Notes: generated from the sequence alone by a model not told the origin. Shown: positions 35,768 to 44,488, counted from the stretch's first letter. The stretch: 64,000 nucleotides of DNA from Nakamurella multipartita DSM 44233 (GCF_000024365.1 NC_013235.1:2418001-2482000); one strand, 5' to 3'. Numbers and translations are program-made.

Positions 35768-36676
35768 TCAGCTCGACAGCTCGGCCGCCCGCCGGCGCAG
35801 CGACTCCAGCAGGTGCTCGACGGTCGGGTTGCGCCACGGGCGCGCGGGCACCCAGGCGCCGACGTACCGCGTCGGCGGCGGGTCCAGGGTCAGCACGCGG
35901 ACGTCGTCGCGTTCGGGCAGCGCCAGCGCGGGCAGCAGCGTGACCCCGACCCCGGCCCCGACCAGGGCGGACATGAAGCGGTAGTCGCTGGACCGGCACA
36001 CCACCTGGGGGCGGAATCCGGCCAGGGCGGCCAGGGCGTCCACCACCTCGGCCGGGCCACCCCACCCGTGGATCCAACGGTCGCCGGCGAAGTCGGCCAG
36101 GTCGATCGTGGGCCGGCCGACCAGCGGGTGATCGGCCGGCACCACCAGCCGGAACGGCTCGGTGAGCAGCGGGGTGTAGGTGCCCGGGCCGGCGGCCGCC
36201 GCCCAGCCACGCGGCGGCTCGGGCAGGTGGAAGTGATAGAGCAGGGCCAGATCGGCCCGACCGTCCCGCACGGCATCCAGCGCCTGTTCGGGCTCGGCCT
36301 CGATCACCGTGATGTCGACGTGCCGGCCGGCGGTGATCGGGCTCAGCGCCGGGGCGAGCAGCGGCTCGCCGGCGCTGGGGAAGGTGACCACCGTCAGGGT
36401 CGGCGGACCCTGCTCCCGAAGTTCGGTCAGGTGCCGCTCGGCGGCGGTCAGTTCGGCGTGCACGGCGTCGGCGGTGGTCACGAGCAGGCGACCGGCCTCG
36501 GTCAGCCGCACGCCGCGGGTGCTGCGCTCGACCAGGACCAGACCGGCGCTGCGCTCCAGGGCCGCCACCTGCTGCGAGACCGCCGACGGCGTGTGGCGCA
36601 GCACCGCGGCGGCGCCGGCGAAGCTGCCGGCCCGCGCGACCTCGCGGAGCACGGCCAGCCGCTGGACGTCGATCAA
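35768..36676 (-). CDS. LysR-family transcriptional regulator
   Basis: 302 aa. N-terminal winged HTH (DVQRLAVLREVARAGSFAGAAAVLRHTPSAVSQQVAALE) and a substrate-binding domain. Start chosen at TTG 36676, because AGGAG lies 5 nt upstream and LIDVQRLAVL is the expected N-terminus; ATG 36748 would run through the divergent promoter and overlap the EamA gene. Divergent from, and probably regulating, the EamA exporter gene. Effector unknown. Confidence 0.92.
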   Translation of the reverse strand: MIDVQRLAVLREVARAGSFAGAAAVLRHTPSAVSQQVAALERSAGLVLVERSTRGVRLTEAGRLLVTTADAVHAELTAAERHLTELREQGPPTLTVVTFPSAGEPLLAPALSPITAGRHVDITVIEAEPEQALDAVRDGRADLALLYHFHLPEPPRGWAAAAGPGTYTPLLTEPFRLVVPADHPLVGRPTIDLADFAGDRWIHGWGGPAEVVDALAALAGFRPQVVCRSSDYRFMSALVGAGVGVTLLPALALPERDDVRVLTLDPPPTRYVGAWVPARPWRNPTVEHLLESLRRRAAELSS

Positions 36677-36746
36677 CAGTTCTCCTAATGATGGGGTCGG
36701 CAGAATGATACTTCCGCTAATGACTGCCGCGGCCGAGGCTGGGGTC
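36677..36746. promoter_or_regulatory. LysR/EamA divergent promoter with AATGA(T/C) repeats
   Basis: This 70-bp region has three direct repeats: AATGAT (36687-36692), AATGAT (36704-36709) and AATGAC (36719-36724). It is the likely binding region of the LysR protein. Confidence 0.45.
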
Positions 36747-37706
36747 ATGACGATGCGGGTGGGATGGGCCGGACAGGAGCGGTCGGGCGCGCTGCTGGCC
36801 GGTGGTGCGGTCGTGCTGGTGGGCGGTTCGGTGGCCGCCTCCAGCCTGGTGGGGGACTACCCGGTGTTGGGCGGCCAGGGCGTGCGGTACCTGCTGGCCG
36901 GGCTGCTGCTGGCCGCCTGGTCGCGGCTGCGCGGGGAGCCGCTGATCCGCCCGACCGGGCGCGAATGGGGTTGGCTGGGGGCGCTGGCGGCGGTCGGTCT
37001 GGCCGGCTGCAGCGTGTTGATGATCCAGGCCACCCGGGTGGCCGATCCGGGCAGCGTCGGCGTGGTGATCGGCGCCGCGCCGCTGGTGATCGTGCTGGCC
37101 GGCGCGCTGGTCCGGCGGCGCCGCCCCGCGACCCGGCTGCTGGTGGCCGCCGCGGTGGTGGCGGCCGGTGCCGCGGCGGCCCAGTCGGGCTCCGGGGCCG
37201 GCTCGTTCAGCCTGCTCGGGTTCGCGCTGTCGCTCGGCGCCCTGGCCGGTGCGGTGGGCACGACCGTGCTGGCCGCGCCGGTGCTGCCCCGGCTCGGGCC
37301 GATGACCGTCACCGTGTATTCCTGTGTGCTGGCCGGGGGGTTGCTGCTGGTCCTGGCCGTGCAGGACGGCCTGGCCACCGGGGCCACCGTGCTGCGGATG
37401 CCGACGCTGGTCGAGTTCGGAGCGCTGGCCTACCTGGCCGTCATGGTCACCGGGGTGGTCTGCATCGCCTGGTTCGGCGCGATGCAGCGGCTGGGGTCCG
37501 AGCGCACCGGCCTGTTCAACGGCCTGATCCCGGTGGCCTCCCTGGCCGCGGTGCTGCTGGTCGGGGCCGGCCAGGTCGGCGCCTGGCAGCTGATCGGGGC
37601 GCTGGCCGTGCTCGTCGGAGTGGTCCTCGGGCTGCGCCGCGGCCCGGTCGTCACCGCGACTGCGTCCGGGCCGACCATCGCCGGCGCGGTGCCCGTCGGG
37701 CGCTGA
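36747..37706 (+). CDS. EamA/DMT-family transporter
   Basis: 319 aa with about 10 hydrophobic helices in two EamA repeats (SSLVGDYPVLGGQGVRYLLAGLLLA and the second ending in GLFNGLIPVASLAAVLLVG). Drug/metabolite transporter superfamily, plasma membrane; a metabolite exporter is the usual role. Divergent from a LysR gene. Starts at ATG 36720, 36747 or 36753 are possible; 36747 is listed as the middle choice, none has a strong RBS. Confidence 0.87.
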   Translation: MTMRVGWAGQERSGALLAGGAVVLVGGSVAASSLVGDYPVLGGQGVRYLLAGLLLAAWSRLRGEPLIRPTGREWGWLGALAAVGLAGCSVLMIQATRVADPGSVGVVIGAAPLVIVLAGALVRRRRPATRLLVAAAVVAAGAAAAQSGSGAGSFSLLGFALSLGALAGAVGTTVLAAPVLPRLGPMTVTVYSCVLAGGLLLVLAVQDGLATGATVLRMPTLVEFGALAYLAVMVTGVVCIAWFGAMQRLGSERTGLFNGLIPVASLAAVLLVGAGQVGAWQLIGALAVLVGVVLGLRRGPVVTATASGPTIAGAVPVGR

Positions 37707-37842
37707 GCACCGGCCGGTGTTGGCCGGTTCGACGGCACCCCGGACAATGCTCCCGGACGTGGCTAGTCGAGGGCTGGGATCGGAGAACGGACGAGATGAC
37801 CCTGGGATGCGTGGCAGTGCGGCGTGAGGGCGGGGCGGCGTG

Positions 37843-38601
37843 ATGACCGAGGCACCGTTGCGGGTGGGCGTCATCGGGGCCCGCGGCCGGATGGGCGCGC
37901 AGACCTGCCAGTCCGTCGTCGAGGCCCCGGACATGGATTTGGTGGCCGCCGTGGGCGGCCGGGAATGGCTGTTCTCGCTGGCCGACGCGGACAGCCAGGT
38001 CGTCGTCGACTTCAGCCATCCCGACGTGGTGATGGAGCACATCCGCTTCTGCCTGGACAACAACATCAACGTCGTCGCCGGCACGTCCGGGTTCGACCAG
38101 GACCGGCTGGACACCATCACCGACTGGTTGCAGGCCAAGCCCGAACTCGGGGTCATCGTGGTGCCCAACTTCGCCATCGGGGCGGTGCTGGCCGCCCGGT
38201 TCGCCCGGGAGGCGGCCCGCTTTTTCGAGTCGGTCGAGATCATCGAGCTGCACCACGCCGGCAAGGCCGATGCGCCGTCGGGCACCGCGGCGGCCACCGC
38301 CCGGGCGATCGCCGCGGCCCGGGAGCAGGCCGGACTCGGGCCGGGTCCGGATGCGACGACGATCGAGCAGCCCGGCGCCCGGGGTGCCTCGGTGGACGGC
38401 ATCCGGGTGCACTCGGTCCGGCTGCCCGGGTTGGTGGCGCATCAGGAGGTGATCCTGGGCACCGCGGGGGAGACGCTGACCATCCGGCACGACTCGCTGG
38501 ATCGGGTCTCGTTCATGCCCGGGGTGCTCACCGCCATCCGCTCGGTGCCCGGCCGCCCCGGCCTGACCCTGGGGCTCGAGCAGCTGCTCGGCGTGGTCTG
38601 A
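37843..38601 (+). CDS. dapB: 4-hydroxy-tetrahydrodipicolinate reductase
   Basis: 252 aa. Second step of the diaminopimelate/lysine branch. NAD(P) site VGVIGARGRMG, catalytic/binding loop ELHHAGKADAPSGTA, and the C-terminal FMPGVLTAIR helix. ATG 37843 listed; GTG 37840 immediately before it is equally placed behind a GAGGG-containing leader. Followed 15 bp later by a small membrane protein gene, as in M. tuberculosis (Rv2773c/Rv2772c). Confidence 0.96.
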   Translation: MTEAPLRVGVIGARGRMGAQTCQSVVEAPDMDLVAAVGGREWLFSLADADSQVVVDFSHPDVVMEHIRFCLDNNINVVAGTSGFDQDRLDTITDWLQAKPELGVIVVPNFAIGAVLAARFAREAARFFESVEIIELHHAGKADAPSGTAAATARAIAAAREQAGLGPGPDATTIEQPGARGASVDGIRVHSVRLPGLVAHQEVILGTAGETLTIRHDSLDRVSFMPGVLTAIRSVPGRPGLTLGLEQLLGVV

Positions 38602-38616
38602 CGATGGCCCGACCAC

Positions 38617-39099
38617 GTGGGTAGGGCCTACCGCACCCGGATCGTCGTCGCGCTGCTGACGCTGGCCCTGATCGCGTACTTCATCCTGCTCGGCGGCCGG
38701 GCCATTGCCCTGATCGAGTCCGGCAGCGCGGCCGGGATCGCGCTGGGCATCGGGGTGCTGCTGCTGCCGATCATCGGTGTCGTGCTGCTGTTCTGGGAGC
38801 TTCGGTTCGGCTGGCAGACGCAGCGGCTGGGTCGCCAACTGGCCGAGCAGGACCGGCTGCCCGACGACTCCGACCTGCCCCGGCGACCGTCCGGGCGGGT
38901 CGAACGGGACGCCGCCGACGCGCATTTCGAGACGGTCCGGGAACGGGTGGAGGCGGCGCCGCAGGACTGGCGCGGGTGGTACGAGCTGGCCCACGCCTAC
39001 GACCTGGCCGGCGACCGCAAACGGGCCCGCGCGGCGATGCGGCACGCGATCGACCTGGAACGGGGTCGGGCCACGACGGACGGGCCGGACTCGGCCTGA
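38617..39099 (+). CDS. Conserved membrane protein with TPR-like C-terminus
   Basis: 160 aa. Two N-terminal transmembrane helices (VVALLTLALIAYFILLGG; GIALGIGVLLLPIIGVVLLF) and a soluble C-terminal part with one TPR-like helix pair (DWRGWYELAHAYDLAGDRKRARAAMRHAIDLE). Matches the conserved dapB-linked transmembrane protein of mycobacteria by position and layout. GTG start. Function unknown. Confidence 0.82.
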   Translation: MGRAYRTRIVVALLTLALIAYFILLGGRAIALIESGSAAGIALGIGVLLLPIIGVVLLFWELRFGWQTQRLGRQLAEQDRLPDDSDLPRRPSGRVERDAADAHFETVRERVEAAPQDWRGWYELAHAYDLAGDRKRARAAMRHAIDLERGRATTDGPDSA

Positions 39100-39126
39100 C
39101 GTGCTCACGGGGGGTCGGGCCGGGGG

Positions 39127-39651
39127 TCAGACCGCGACCAGGTCCAGTGAGCCCGACCACCGCAGCTCGACGATCGGCGGGCCGCCGGTGTCCAGTTCAC
39201 GGCGCACCCCGTCCTCGGCCCAGCCGGCGGCGGTGACGAAACGGGTGGTCGCCGCGTCCACCTGCGGGATCCACCAGCGTCCAATGTGGGCACCGCGCCG
39301 GCGCAGTTCCGCGCCGGCGGAGACCAGCATTCGCCCGCCGTGGCCGCGCCGGCCCCAGCGGGGCTCCACGTGCAGCACCTCGATCTCCCCGAGCGGCTCC
39401 AGCAGGTTCTGCGGATCGAAGGTGCTGCTCAACGCGGCGAACCCGACCGGCTCGGCGCCCTCGACGGCCAGCAGCACCGGCCCGCCGCGCGCGATCCGTT
39501 CGGTCCAGGCGGCCGCGTGCTCGGCCGGGTCGAGGGTCAACGCGGCCGCCGGCAGCACCGTGGCGTAGGCCTGCCGCCAGACCGAGAGTTGCAGGTCGGC
39601 GATGACGCGCCCGTCGTCGACGGTCGCCGGTCGCACCGAGCTGGAGGCCAC
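39127..39651 (-). CDS. GNAT-family N-acetyltransferase
   Basis: About 174 aa. GNAT fold: VRPATVDDGRVIADLQLSVWRQAYA, motif A IEVLHVEPRWGRRGHGGRMLVSAGAELRRRG (acetyl-CoA pyrophosphate loop), and the terminal strand. Start taken at GTG 39651, giving VASSSVRPATVDDG; GTG 39669 is an alternative, and the longer frame to 39861 overlaps the divergent gene. Substrate unknown. Confidence 0.85.
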   Translation of the reverse strand: MASSSVRPATVDDGRVIADLQLSVWRQAYATVLPAAALTLDPAEHAAAWTERIARGGPVLLAVEGAEPVGFAALSSTFDPQNLLEPLGEIEVLHVEPRWGRRGHGGRMLVSAGAELRRRGAHIGRWWIPQVDAATTRFVTAAGWAEDGVRRELDTGGPPIVELRWSGSLDLVAV

Positions 39652-39793
39652 GAGCAGCCAGCATGCCACCTGGGCGGGCGGGCCCGGCACCGCCCGGGCT
39701 CCGCGACGCTGTCCTGGCCCTGTCGTGGCCCTGTTTGCGACCGTGTCCGGCGCGGGCGGGGCACTGTCGGTGCGGGGTGGCAGCATCGCCGGC

Positions 39794-41107
39794 GTGAGCA
39801 CCAGTACCTCCCGCCCGTCGCCGATCCGGCCCGCCCCCCGCCGGCCGACCGGGCCGGTCACCGGTCCGGCCCCGGTGGCGCTGTCCGCCGCTCAGGCCCG
39901 CCGGGTGGCCATCGCCGCCCAGCGACTGGACGCGCCGCCGGCCGACCCGGCCCGGCCGGTCAACCGCGGCCACCTGCGCCGGCTGGTGCACAGCATCGGC
40001 CTGCTCCAGATCGACTCGGTCAACGTGCTGGCCCGGGCGCATCTGCTGCCGGTGTTCAGCCGGCTCGGTCCTTACCCGGTGGGCATCCTGGAGGGCGCGG
40101 CCTGGCCGGCGCGCACCCAGGACCGGTTGCTGATCGAGTCCTGGGCGCACATGGCCTCGCTGATCCCGGTCGAGCTGGAGCCGCTGCTGCGCTGGCGGCA
40201 ACAGGAAAAGGTCGACGGGCCCTGGGGCATGCTGACCCGGCTGACCGAGCAGCACCCGGGATTCCTGGACGTCGTGCTGGCGACCATCGGCGATCTGGGA
40301 CCCAGCTCGGCCGGCGACATCGAGAAGGCGCTCGAGGCGCCCGGGCGGGCCGAGGCCGGCTGGTGGGAATGGTCGATCACCAAGATCGCCTGCGAGCACC
40401 TGTTCGGGACCGGAGCGATCGGCGTTGCCCAGCGGCGCGGCTTCGAGCGGCTCTACGACCTGACCGAGCGGGTCCTGCCGCCGTCGATCCTGGCCACGCC
40501 GACGCCGGACCGGGCGGATGCGCAACGGGCCCTGGTCGCGCTCGCGGCCCGGGCCCACGGGATCGCGACAGTCGCCGATCTGGCCGATTACTTCCGGATG
40601 GGGATGGCCGACACCCGGCGCGCGCTGACCGACCTGGTCGAGGAGGGCGTGGTACGGCCGGCGCTCGTCGACGGTTGGCGGGAGCCGGCCTACCTGCACC
40701 GGGAAGCGCGGATCCCGCGGGCGGTGGCCGGCGCGGCGCTGTTGAGCCCGTTCGACCCGCTGGTCTGGCGCCGGGAGCGCACGGAGCGGCTCTTCGGGTT
40801 CCATTACCGGATCGAGATCTACACGCCGGCGGCCCGCCGGGTGTACGGCTACTACGTGTTGCCCCTGCTGGTCGGGGATGCGCTGGCCGGGCGGGTCGAC
40901 CTGAAGGCCGACCGGGCCACCGGGCGGCTGCTGGTGCAGGCGAGTTGGTCCGAGCCGGGGGCTGGAGAGTCGGCCACGGCCGAAGCGGCGGCCACCGAAC
41001 TCGGGCGCATCGCCGGTTGGCTCGGCCTGACCGAGGTGGTGGTCGAACCGCGTGGCAACCTGGCCGCGCGCCTGGCTGTCCAGCCGGGACTGCGCTTGGC
41101 CCGATAA
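39794..41107 (+). CDS. YcaQ/AlkZ-family winged-helix DNA glycosylase
   Basis: 437 aa. HTH_42/YcaQ family that unhooks DNA crosslinks or excises bulky alkylated bases. Contains LVHSIGLLQIDSVNVLARAH, with the Q-hydrophobic-D catalytic motif (QID) of the YcaQ (AlkX) branch rather than the QxQ type, ESWAHMASLIP, and the C-terminal SPFDPLVWRRERTERLFGF and YGYYVLPLLVGDALAGRVDLKADR blocks. GTG 39794 chosen as start; the extension to 39602 overlaps the divergent GNAT gene. Nine bp upstream of the GGT gene. Confidence 0.9.
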   Translation: MSTSTSRPSPIRPAPRRPTGPVTGPAPVALSAAQARRVAIAAQRLDAPPADPARPVNRGHLRRLVHSIGLLQIDSVNVLARAHLLPVFSRLGPYPVGILEGAAWPARTQDRLLIESWAHMASLIPVELEPLLRWRQQEKVDGPWGMLTRLTEQHPGFLDVVLATIGDLGPSSAGDIEKALEAPGRAEAGWWEWSITKIACEHLFGTGAIGVAQRRGFERLYDLTERVLPPSILATPTPDRADAQRALVALAARAHGIATVADLADYFRMGMADTRRALTDLVEEGVVRPALVDGWREPAYLHREARIPRAVAGAALLSPFDPLVWRRERTERLFGFHYRIEIYTPAARRVYGYYVLPLLVGDALAGRVDLKADRATGRLLVQASWSEPGAGESATAEAAATELGRIAGWLGLTEVVVEPRGNLAARLAVQPGLRLAR

Positions 41108-41116
41108 CCTGCGCGG
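41105..41116 (+). promoter_or_regulatory. Leaderless promoter -10 of the GGT gene
   Basis: TAACCT at 41105-41110, overlapping the stop of the upstream gene, 6 nt, then GTG 41117. No Shine-Dalgarno. Confidence 0.5.
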
Positions 41117-42526
41117 GTGATTACCTTGCCGGCCTCCGTGGCCGCCGGGCATCCGGCCACCGCTGCGGCCGGACGGGACATCCTGCAGCAGGGTGGGTCC
41201 GCGGCCGACGCCGTCGCCGGGATGATCCTGGCCGGCTGCGTGTCCGAGACCCTGTTCACCGGACTGGGCGGCGGCGGGTTCGCCACCGTCTACGACGCGG
41301 TCACCCGGCAGGTGCACTGCCTGGACTTCTTCGTCGCCGTTCCCGGGCTCGACGGCACCCTGCCGGCCCCCGCCCGGGACATCAAGGTCGCCTTCGGTGA
41401 CGTCGAGGTCCCGTACGCGGTCGGCGGGCCGAGCGTCGCCGTGCCGGGTACGCCGTCCGGGGTGGCCGCCCTGCACACCCGGTTCGGGCGCCTGCCCTGG
41501 GCGCAGATCGTCGGCCCGGCCCGGGATCTGGCCGAGTCCGGCACCCCGTTCCCGATGCAGCACGCGGTGCTGCTGCCCGATGTCGCCGCCGCGATGGTGC
41601 TCGGCGACGGCATCGCGGTCTACTCCCGACCGGACGGCAGCGGCGGCCGGCGGACCCTGGGACCCGGCGAGCTGCTGCACCACGAGGGCCTGGCGCAGAC
41701 CCTGGACGACTACCTCAACGACGGCCCCGACGCGCTGACCACCGGAGCGCGGGGCCGCGCCTTCGTCGACGCCGTCCGCGCGGACGGCGGCGCGCTGTCC
41801 GAGATGGACATGGCCAGCTACCGGGTGCGGGAGCTGACCGTGGCCCGCGCCGAGTTCGGCCCGGGCGTCATCTGCGTCCGCGACAACGATCTGGACCAGT
41901 TCGCCGCCACCGCGCGGGTGCTGGCCTCCGGGCTGGCCGACACCGACCCGGCCGCGCGGGCCCGGCACCTGGCCACGGCGTTGCGGGCGCCGGCCGTGCG
42001 CACCGAAACCACCACCGTGGTCGCGGTCGACGCGGACGGCAACGCCTGCGCGGCGACACATTCGCTCGGGCTCGGGTCGGGTGTCTGGTACGGCGGCGTG
42101 CACGGCAACTCGATGCTGGGCGAGGGTGAGCTGCTGCGGGCCGAGCTGCGGCCGGGCGAGCGGATGCCCTCGATGATGGTGCCGCTGGTGGTCACCGACC
42201 CCGCCGGCGGCCTGCTGTTCGCCGGGGGTGCCGCCGGCGGCAGCCGTATCCGCCCGGCCCTGCTGCAGGTGCTGACCCGGGTCATCGTCGACGGCCGCAG
42301 CCCGGCCGAGGCGGTCGCCGCCCCGCGGATGACCGCCACTCCGGACGCCGTGCACCTGGAACCCGGGTTCGGTGCCGGGGTGATCGCCGCGCTGACCGAC
42401 GACGGCGAGAACGTGGTGCAGTGGCCCGAGCAGCGGCCGTTCTTCGGCGGGGTCGCCGTCATCGGCCGCGACGGTCCCGCCGCCGACCCCCGCCGCGGCG
42501 GCCTGGCCCTGCGCCTGCACCCCTGA
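41117..42526 (+). CDS. Gamma-glutamyltranspeptidase-family protein
   Basis: 469 aa, shorter than the ~560-580 of secreted GGTs and without signal peptide, so probably cytosolic (YwrD-like). Ntn-hydrolase that self-cleaves before a Thr; the likely site is ETTTVVAVDADGNACAATHSLG, where the usual TTH(Y/L)S reads TTTVV. Large-subunit marks: HPATAAAGRDILQQGGSAADA, GLGGGGFATVYD. Small-subunit end: MMVPLVVTDPAGGLLFAGGAAGGSRI. The His-to-Thr change next to the nucleophile leaves activity to be proven. Glutathione is absent from these bacteria, so another gamma-glutamyl compound is likely. Confidence 0.88.
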   Translation: MITLPASVAAGHPATAAAGRDILQQGGSAADAVAGMILAGCVSETLFTGLGGGGFATVYDAVTRQVHCLDFFVAVPGLDGTLPAPARDIKVAFGDVEVPYAVGGPSVAVPGTPSGVAALHTRFGRLPWAQIVGPARDLAESGTPFPMQHAVLLPDVAAAMVLGDGIAVYSRPDGSGGRRTLGPGELLHHEGLAQTLDDYLNDGPDALTTGARGRAFVDAVRADGGALSEMDMASYRVRELTVARAEFGPGVICVRDNDLDQFAATARVLASGLADTDPAARARHLATALRAPAVRTETTTVVAVDADGNACAATHSLGLGSGVWYGGVHGNSMLGEGELLRAELRPGERMPSMMVPLVVTDPAGGLLFAGGAAGGSRIRPALLQVLTRVIVDGRSPAEAVAAPRMTATPDAVHLEPGFGAGVIAALTDDGENVVQWPEQRPFFGGVAVIGRDGPAADPRRGGLALRLHP

Positions 42527-42540
42527 CTCCGGCCGCTGGG

Positions 42541-42596
42541 CTGATCAAACCCGCGCGTGTGCGTCGGATTCGGCCGATCGACGCGGCTTTGATCAG
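42541..42596. repeat. 56-bp palindromic repeat, copy 1
   Basis: Outer arms CTGATCAAACCCGCG and CGCGGCTTTGATCAG pair with one mismatch; an inner CGTCGG/CCGA(T)CG pairing folds the centre. 14 bp after the GGT stop, so it may also serve as its terminator. Confidence 0.85.
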
Positions 42597-42623
42597 CGAG
42601 GCCGGGGTGTCCGGGCCGCTGGG

Positions 42624-42679
42624 CTGATCAAACCCGCGTGGGTGCGTCGGATTCGGCCGATCGACGCGGATTTGATCAG
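42624..42679. repeat. 56-bp palindromic repeat, copy 2
   Basis: Same palindrome, 83 bp from copy 1 and with the same left context (GCGAGGCCGGGGTGTCCGG). Followed by a second small inverted repeat GTCACC...GGTGAC (42679-42702) and GGCGTGAAAATG. Confidence 0.85.
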
Positions 42680-42755
42680 TCACCCTGTCCCTTCCGGTGA
42701 CGCCACAGAGGCGTGAAAATGTGCACCAGCAGCACCACCAGCCTCATGCGTACCT

Positions 42756-42778
42756 ATTTTCCGGTCAGCGAAGCCGGG
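42756..42778 (+). repeat. 23-bp direct repeat, left copy
   Basis: Begins ATTTTCCGGTCAGCG and is identical over 23 bp to 44555-44577. The pair brackets palindrome copy 3 and the IS110 element. Confidence 0.85.
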
Positions 42779-42795
42779 GTGTCCGGGCCGCTGGG

Positions 42796-42851
42796 CTGAT
42801 CAAACCCGCTTTTGTGCGTCGGATTCGGCCGATCGCCGCGGCTTTGATCAG
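42796..42851. repeat. 56-bp palindromic repeat, copy 3
   Basis: Same palindrome and same flanks on both sides (left GCCGGGGTGTCCGGGCCGC, right GTCACCCTGTCCCTTCCGG), 172 bp from copy 2. The shared right flank ends at GCGTGAAAATG (42883-42893), after which similarity to the copy 2 context stops. Confidence 0.85.
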
Positions 42852-42893
42852 TCACCCTGTCCCTTCCGGTGACGCCACGACGGCGTGAAAATG

Positions 42894-43087
42894 GGAGGTG
42901 GGTTGCCTGTCGACGCCGATTCGTTCGCTTGAGCTTCGAGCCCGTTGATCAGTCTGGCGCCGGGGCCCGACCTTGACGGGTCACGCACTGTTGCTTCGAG
43001 CACGCCGGTCAGATTTTCGGTTCCCGACCGAGGCCCCCGGGCAGCCCGCCGTGGCGGTGGTGCACCTCAGGGAAGGAGCGACGCGGT
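42894..43087 (+). ncRNA. Candidate bridge RNA region of the IS110 element
   Basis: 194-nt non-coding left end directly before the transposase, the place where IS110-group elements encode the bridge RNA that guides recombination. It contains two copies of GCTTCGAGC (42933-42941 and 42993-43001) and CCGGTCAGATTTTCGG (43005-43020), whose words GATTTTC and CCGGTCAG recur in the right flank at 44554-44567. Assignment is positional; no fold was computed. Confidence 0.4.
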
Positions 43088-44488
43088 GTGATGACCAAAC
43101 AGGTCGAGGAGATCCTCGACGAACCCCATGAACAGATCGTGCAGCGGGTCTGCGCGATCGACGTGGGCAAGGACTCGGGCACAGTCTGCGTTCGCGTACC
43201 AGCCGCGTCCGGGACGGGTCGGCGAGTGAGCAAAGTCTGGGACGTCCCGGCCCGAACCAGAGCGGTCCTGGGCCTGGCCGCACAGCTGTCAGACCAGGGC
43301 ATCGAGAAGGTGACCCTGGAATCGACTTCGGACTACTGGCGGATCTGGTTCTATCTGCTGGAAGCTCATGGCCTGGACGTGCAGTTGGTCAATGCCCGCG
43401 ATGTCAAGAACGTCCCCGGTCGCCCCAAAACGGACAAGCTGGACAGTGTGTGGTTGGCCAAGCTCACCGAGAAGGGGCTGTTGCGTCCATCGTTCGTGCC
43501 ATCAGCGCAGGTCCGGCAGTTGCGCGACTACACCCGGATGCGGGCCGATCTGACCGGCGACCGGACCAGGTACTGGCAACGGCTGGAGAAGCTGCTGGAG
43601 GACGCCCTGATCAAGGTCACCTCCGTGGCGAGCAGGATCGACACCCTGTCCGTCCGGGACATGATTGAGGCCCTGATCGCGGGCCAGCGGGACCCGCGGG
43701 TTCTGGCCGGCATGGCCCGCGGCCGGATGCGGCTCAAGTACGCCGACCTGGTCGAGTCGCTGACCGGTCAGTTCGACGATCATCACGCCGAGCTGGCCCG
43801 GATGCTGCTGCATCAGATCGACACGCTGACCGATCAGATCGACGTCCTGACCGCACGCATCGAGGCACTCCTGGCCAGCTTGCCGGCCGGTAACACCCCC
43901 GATCCGGACCGCCCCGCACCGGATGGCCAAACTCGGCCCGGTACGAGGGCTAACGCACCCGCCGACGAGGCGGCCCAGCGCCGGACACCGCCGACGGCCG
44001 CAGACATGATCAAGATCCTGGACCAGATACCCGGGATCGGCCCAAGCAACGCACAGGTCATCATCGCCGAGATCGGGCTGGACATGAGCCGGTTCCCGAC
44101 CGCTGGCCATCTGGTGTCCTGGACCCGGCTGTGCCCCCGCACGATCCAGTCCGGGAAACGATCAACAACCGGTAAGACCGGCAAGGGCAACCGTTACCTG
44201 CGCGCCGTGCTTGGTGAAGCGGCCGCGACCGGCGGCAAGACCCAAACCTTCCTGGGAGAACGCTATCGACGCCTGATCAAACGCCGCGGCAAACTCAAAA
44301 CGATCGTCGCCATCGCCCGATCCATCCTTGTCATCATCTGGCACCTGCTCGCCAACCCCGGCACGACCTTCCACGACCTCGGCGTCGATTTCAACGACCA
44401 CCGCATCGACATCGGACGCCGAACCCGTAACCACGTCCGGCAACTCGAAGCCCTCGGCTTCAACGTCACCCTGACCGCGGCCGCCTAA
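43088..44488 (+). CDS. IS110-family transposase (DEDD recombinase)
   Basis: 466 aa. N-terminal RuvC-like domain with D25 (CAIDVGKDSG), E78 (VTLESTSDYW), D116 and D119 (KTDKLDSVWLAKL), a helical/coiled middle (~220-270), and the C-terminal Transposase_20 domain (IPGIGPSNAQVIIAEIGLD; LVSWTRLCPRTIQSGKR with the conserved Ser-Gly; GNRYLRAVLGEAA). The frame is intact, so the element may be active. GTG 43088 stands 8 nt after GGAG. Base and codon use is slightly less GC-biased than neighbours (for example AACGCCG, CAAAACG runs), in line with mobility. Confidence 0.96.
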   Translation: MMTKQVEEILDEPHEQIVQRVCAIDVGKDSGTVCVRVPAASGTGRRVSKVWDVPARTRAVLGLAAQLSDQGIEKVTLESTSDYWRIWFYLLEAHGLDVQLVNARDVKNVPGRPKTDKLDSVWLAKLTEKGLLRPSFVPSAQVRQLRDYTRMRADLTGDRTRYWQRLEKLLEDALIKVTSVASRIDTLSVRDMIEALIAGQRDPRVLAGMARGRMRLKYADLVESLTGQFDDHHAELARMLLHQIDTLTDQIDVLTARIEALLASLPAGNTPDPDRPAPDGQTRPGTRANAPADEAAQRRTPPTAADMIKILDQIPGIGPSNAQVIIAEIGLDMSRFPTAGHLVSWTRLCPRTIQSGKRSTTGKTGKGNRYLRAVLGEAAATGGKTQTFLGERYRRLIKRRGKLKTIVAIARSILVIIWHLLANPGTTFHDLGVDFNDHRIDIGRRTRNHVRQLEALGFNVTLTAAA

